A stretch of DNA of 7,530 nucleotides from Candidatus Cloacimonadota bacterium. GTDB taxonomy: Bacteria; Cloacimonadota; Cloacimonadia; Cloacimonadales; WRIO01. The notes beneath the pieces were generated by a model. It was given only the letters and a program-made list of their open reading frames with translations, did no database searches and was not told the DNA's origin. Position numbers and translations under genes: made by a program. The stretch spans positions 1 through 7,530 of the forward strand of contig JALNXV010000172.1 of the NCBI GenBank assembly GCA_023230175.1, written 5' to 3'. Within the stretch, counting starts at the first letter, position 1, and each line of letters opens with the position of its first letter. Positions 6,608-7,530 of the stretch are shown here, one piece after another.

Positions 6608-7147
6608 ATGGAAGTAAAAAGTCAAATTATGGATCAAGCATCTATAGAAAGAGCTTTAAAAAGAATGGCTCATGAAATTATCGAACAAAATAAAGGTTTA
6701 GAAGATTTATATCTTGTAGGAATCAGAACCAGAGGTGTGCCGGTTGCAGAAAGAATAGCAGAATATCTACAAGAAATAGAAGGTTGTAAAATACCTGTAG
6801 GCATACTTGATATCACTCTATACAGAGATGACTTAACTACCATCTCGCATCAACCTGTTATTAAAGGCTCAAAAATTGACTTTGAAATTGACAACAAAAA
6901 AATTATACTATTTGATGATGTACTCTATACCGGGAGAACAGTTCGTGCAGCAATAGATGCCCTACTTGATTTTGGAAGACCAAAACAGATTCAACTTTGT
7001 GTACTTATTGACAGAGGTCATCGTGAATTACCAATAAAAGCAGATTATGTAGGCAAGAATGTTCCAACATCTTCAGATGAAATTATAAAAGTTACTTTTA
7101 AAGAAACCGACAACGAAGATAATGTATTCATAATGGTCAAGAAATAG
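6608..7147 (+). CDS. pyrR: Bifunctional PyrR: pyrimidine operon regulator / uracil phosphoribosyltransferase
   Basis: The 179-residue protein matches the usual PyrR length and belongs to the type I phosphoribosyltransferase fold. In known homologues it converts uracil and PRPP to UMP, and in Firmicutes it also binds pyr mRNA to promote attenuation. The PRPP-binding motif is clear at residues 99-111 ([13 protein letters not shown], with the paired Asp103-Asp104). Other PyrR hallmarks are LVGIRTRG (36-43), DITLYRDD (68-75) and IDRGHRELP (134-142). The start at 6608 is chosen because GGAGG (6599-6603) lies 4 nt upstream and because an in-frame TTG at 6548 falls in the promoter -35. It is followed 8 nt later by pyrF, so the two are very likely co-transcribed. 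Whether this PyrR regulates RNA or acts only as an enzyme cannot be decided here. Confidence 0.95.
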   Translation: MEVKSQIMDQASIERALKRMAHEIIEQNKGLEDLYLVGIRTRGVPVAERIAEYLQEIEGCKIPVGILDITLYRDDLTTISHQPVIKGSKIDFEIDNKKIILFDDVLYTGRTVRAAIDALLDFGRPKQIQLCVLIDRGHRELPIKADYVGKNVPTSSDEIIKVTFKETDNEDNVFIMVKK

Positions 7148-7155
7148 AGTTTTCT

Positions 7156-7530
7156 ATGAATTTCTACAACAAATACTTAGACATAGTAAAAAAAAATAAT
7201 TCCTATGTTTGTGTCGGGCTTGATACTGATATTAAAAAAATACCACAATGCCTAAAATCAGCTGATAACCCAATGTTAGAATTCAATAAACAAATAATTG
7301 ATGCCACAAAAGACTATGTAGCAGCGTATAAACCAAACTTTGCTTTTTATATATCAGAAGGAATTACAGGAATCAAAACTCTAAAAGAAACTATCGCATA
7401 TATACCTTCACATATCCCGGTCATAATCGACATAAAAGCAGGCGATATAGGCAATACTATGGAACAATACGCAAAATCAATGTTTTGTGATTTTAAATGC
7501 GATGCAATAACTATTAACCCTCTTATGGGA
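7156..7530 (+). CDS. pyrF: Orotidine 5'-phosphate decarboxylase, type 2 subfamily (3' end beyond window)
   Basis: The first 125 codons are present and the frame is open to the right edge. The enzyme decarboxylates OMP to UMP, the last step of de novo pyrimidine synthesis, in the cytoplasm. Visible family signatures are VCVGLDTD (18-25), AAYKPNFAFY (56-65) and IIDIKAGDIGNT (90-101), which holds the catalytic Asp92-x-Lys94-x-x-Asp97 pattern, then DAITINPLMG (116-125). The GDIGNT and NPxMG forms point to the type 2 subfamily, often around 270-300 residues, so a bit under half is seen. Position 95 is Ala where Arg is common (KRGD). The ATG at 7156 lies 8 nt after the pyrR stop; a weak GAG overlapping that stop may serve as the SD, which suggests translational coupling. 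Confidence 0.93.
   Translation, partial: MNFYNKYLDIVKKNNSYVCVGLDTDIKKIPQCLKSADNPMLEFNKQIIDATKDYVAAYKPNFAFYISEGITGIKTLKETIAYIPSHIPVIIDIKAGDIGNTMEQYAKSMFCDFKCDAITINPLMG

Noticed and set aside
1..7530. CRISPR array, tRNA, rRNA or phage genes
   Set aside because: I saw no regularly spaced direct repeats, no cloverleaf or rRNA-like segments and no phage-type proteins on either strand.

Overview
This is an AT-rich bacterial window holding four genes in two divergent groups. Two genes are cut by the window edges. The large secreted protein (Asp-box repeats, lamin-tail domain, chitobiase-like C-terminal fold, OB-like domain) and the PAS subtype of the hybrid kinase resemble proteins of the Fibrobacterota-Chlorobiota-Bacteroidota superphylum and its candidate-phylum relatives, such as Cloacimonadota or Delongbacteria. 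That placement is an inference from domain style and composition, not a database match.

Left part, minus strand (1-6034). A full-length hybrid sensor histidine kinase (3167-5983) is followed by a secreted multi-domain protein (2986 to beyond the left edge; 995 residues visible). The kinase has an extracellular dCache sensor, HAMP, PAS, HisKA/HATPase and a C-terminal receiver. Each gene has its own plausible sigma70-type promoter. Both promoters are preceded by the same three short sequence words in the same order, which suggests shared control. A perfect 19-nt palindrome lies in the leader of the secreted protein gene.

Centre (6035-6547). This long divergent intergenic region has no convincing gene. 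It contains a 13-bp GC-rich hairpin (6074-6107) and a roughly 135-bp block (6378-6512). The block has imperfect terminal inverted repeats, two internal hairpins and a possible 5-bp target duplication, so it looks like a small non-autonomous mobile element or dispersed palindromic repeat.

Right part, plus strand (6548-7530). A pyrimidine operon starts with pyrR (corrected start 6608), followed 8 nt later by pyrF, which runs off the right edge. A consensus-like promoter (6548-6576) places the transcript start only about 25 nt before pyrR, leaving no room for a classical PyrR attenuator ahead of this operon. PyrR would salvage uracil to UMP and PyrF would make UMP by the last de novo step, so both gene products converge on UMP.

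I did not find a clearly new defence or mobile system. The most unusual signals are the shared element ahead of the kinase and secreted-protein promoters, and the palindromic elements in the central gap.
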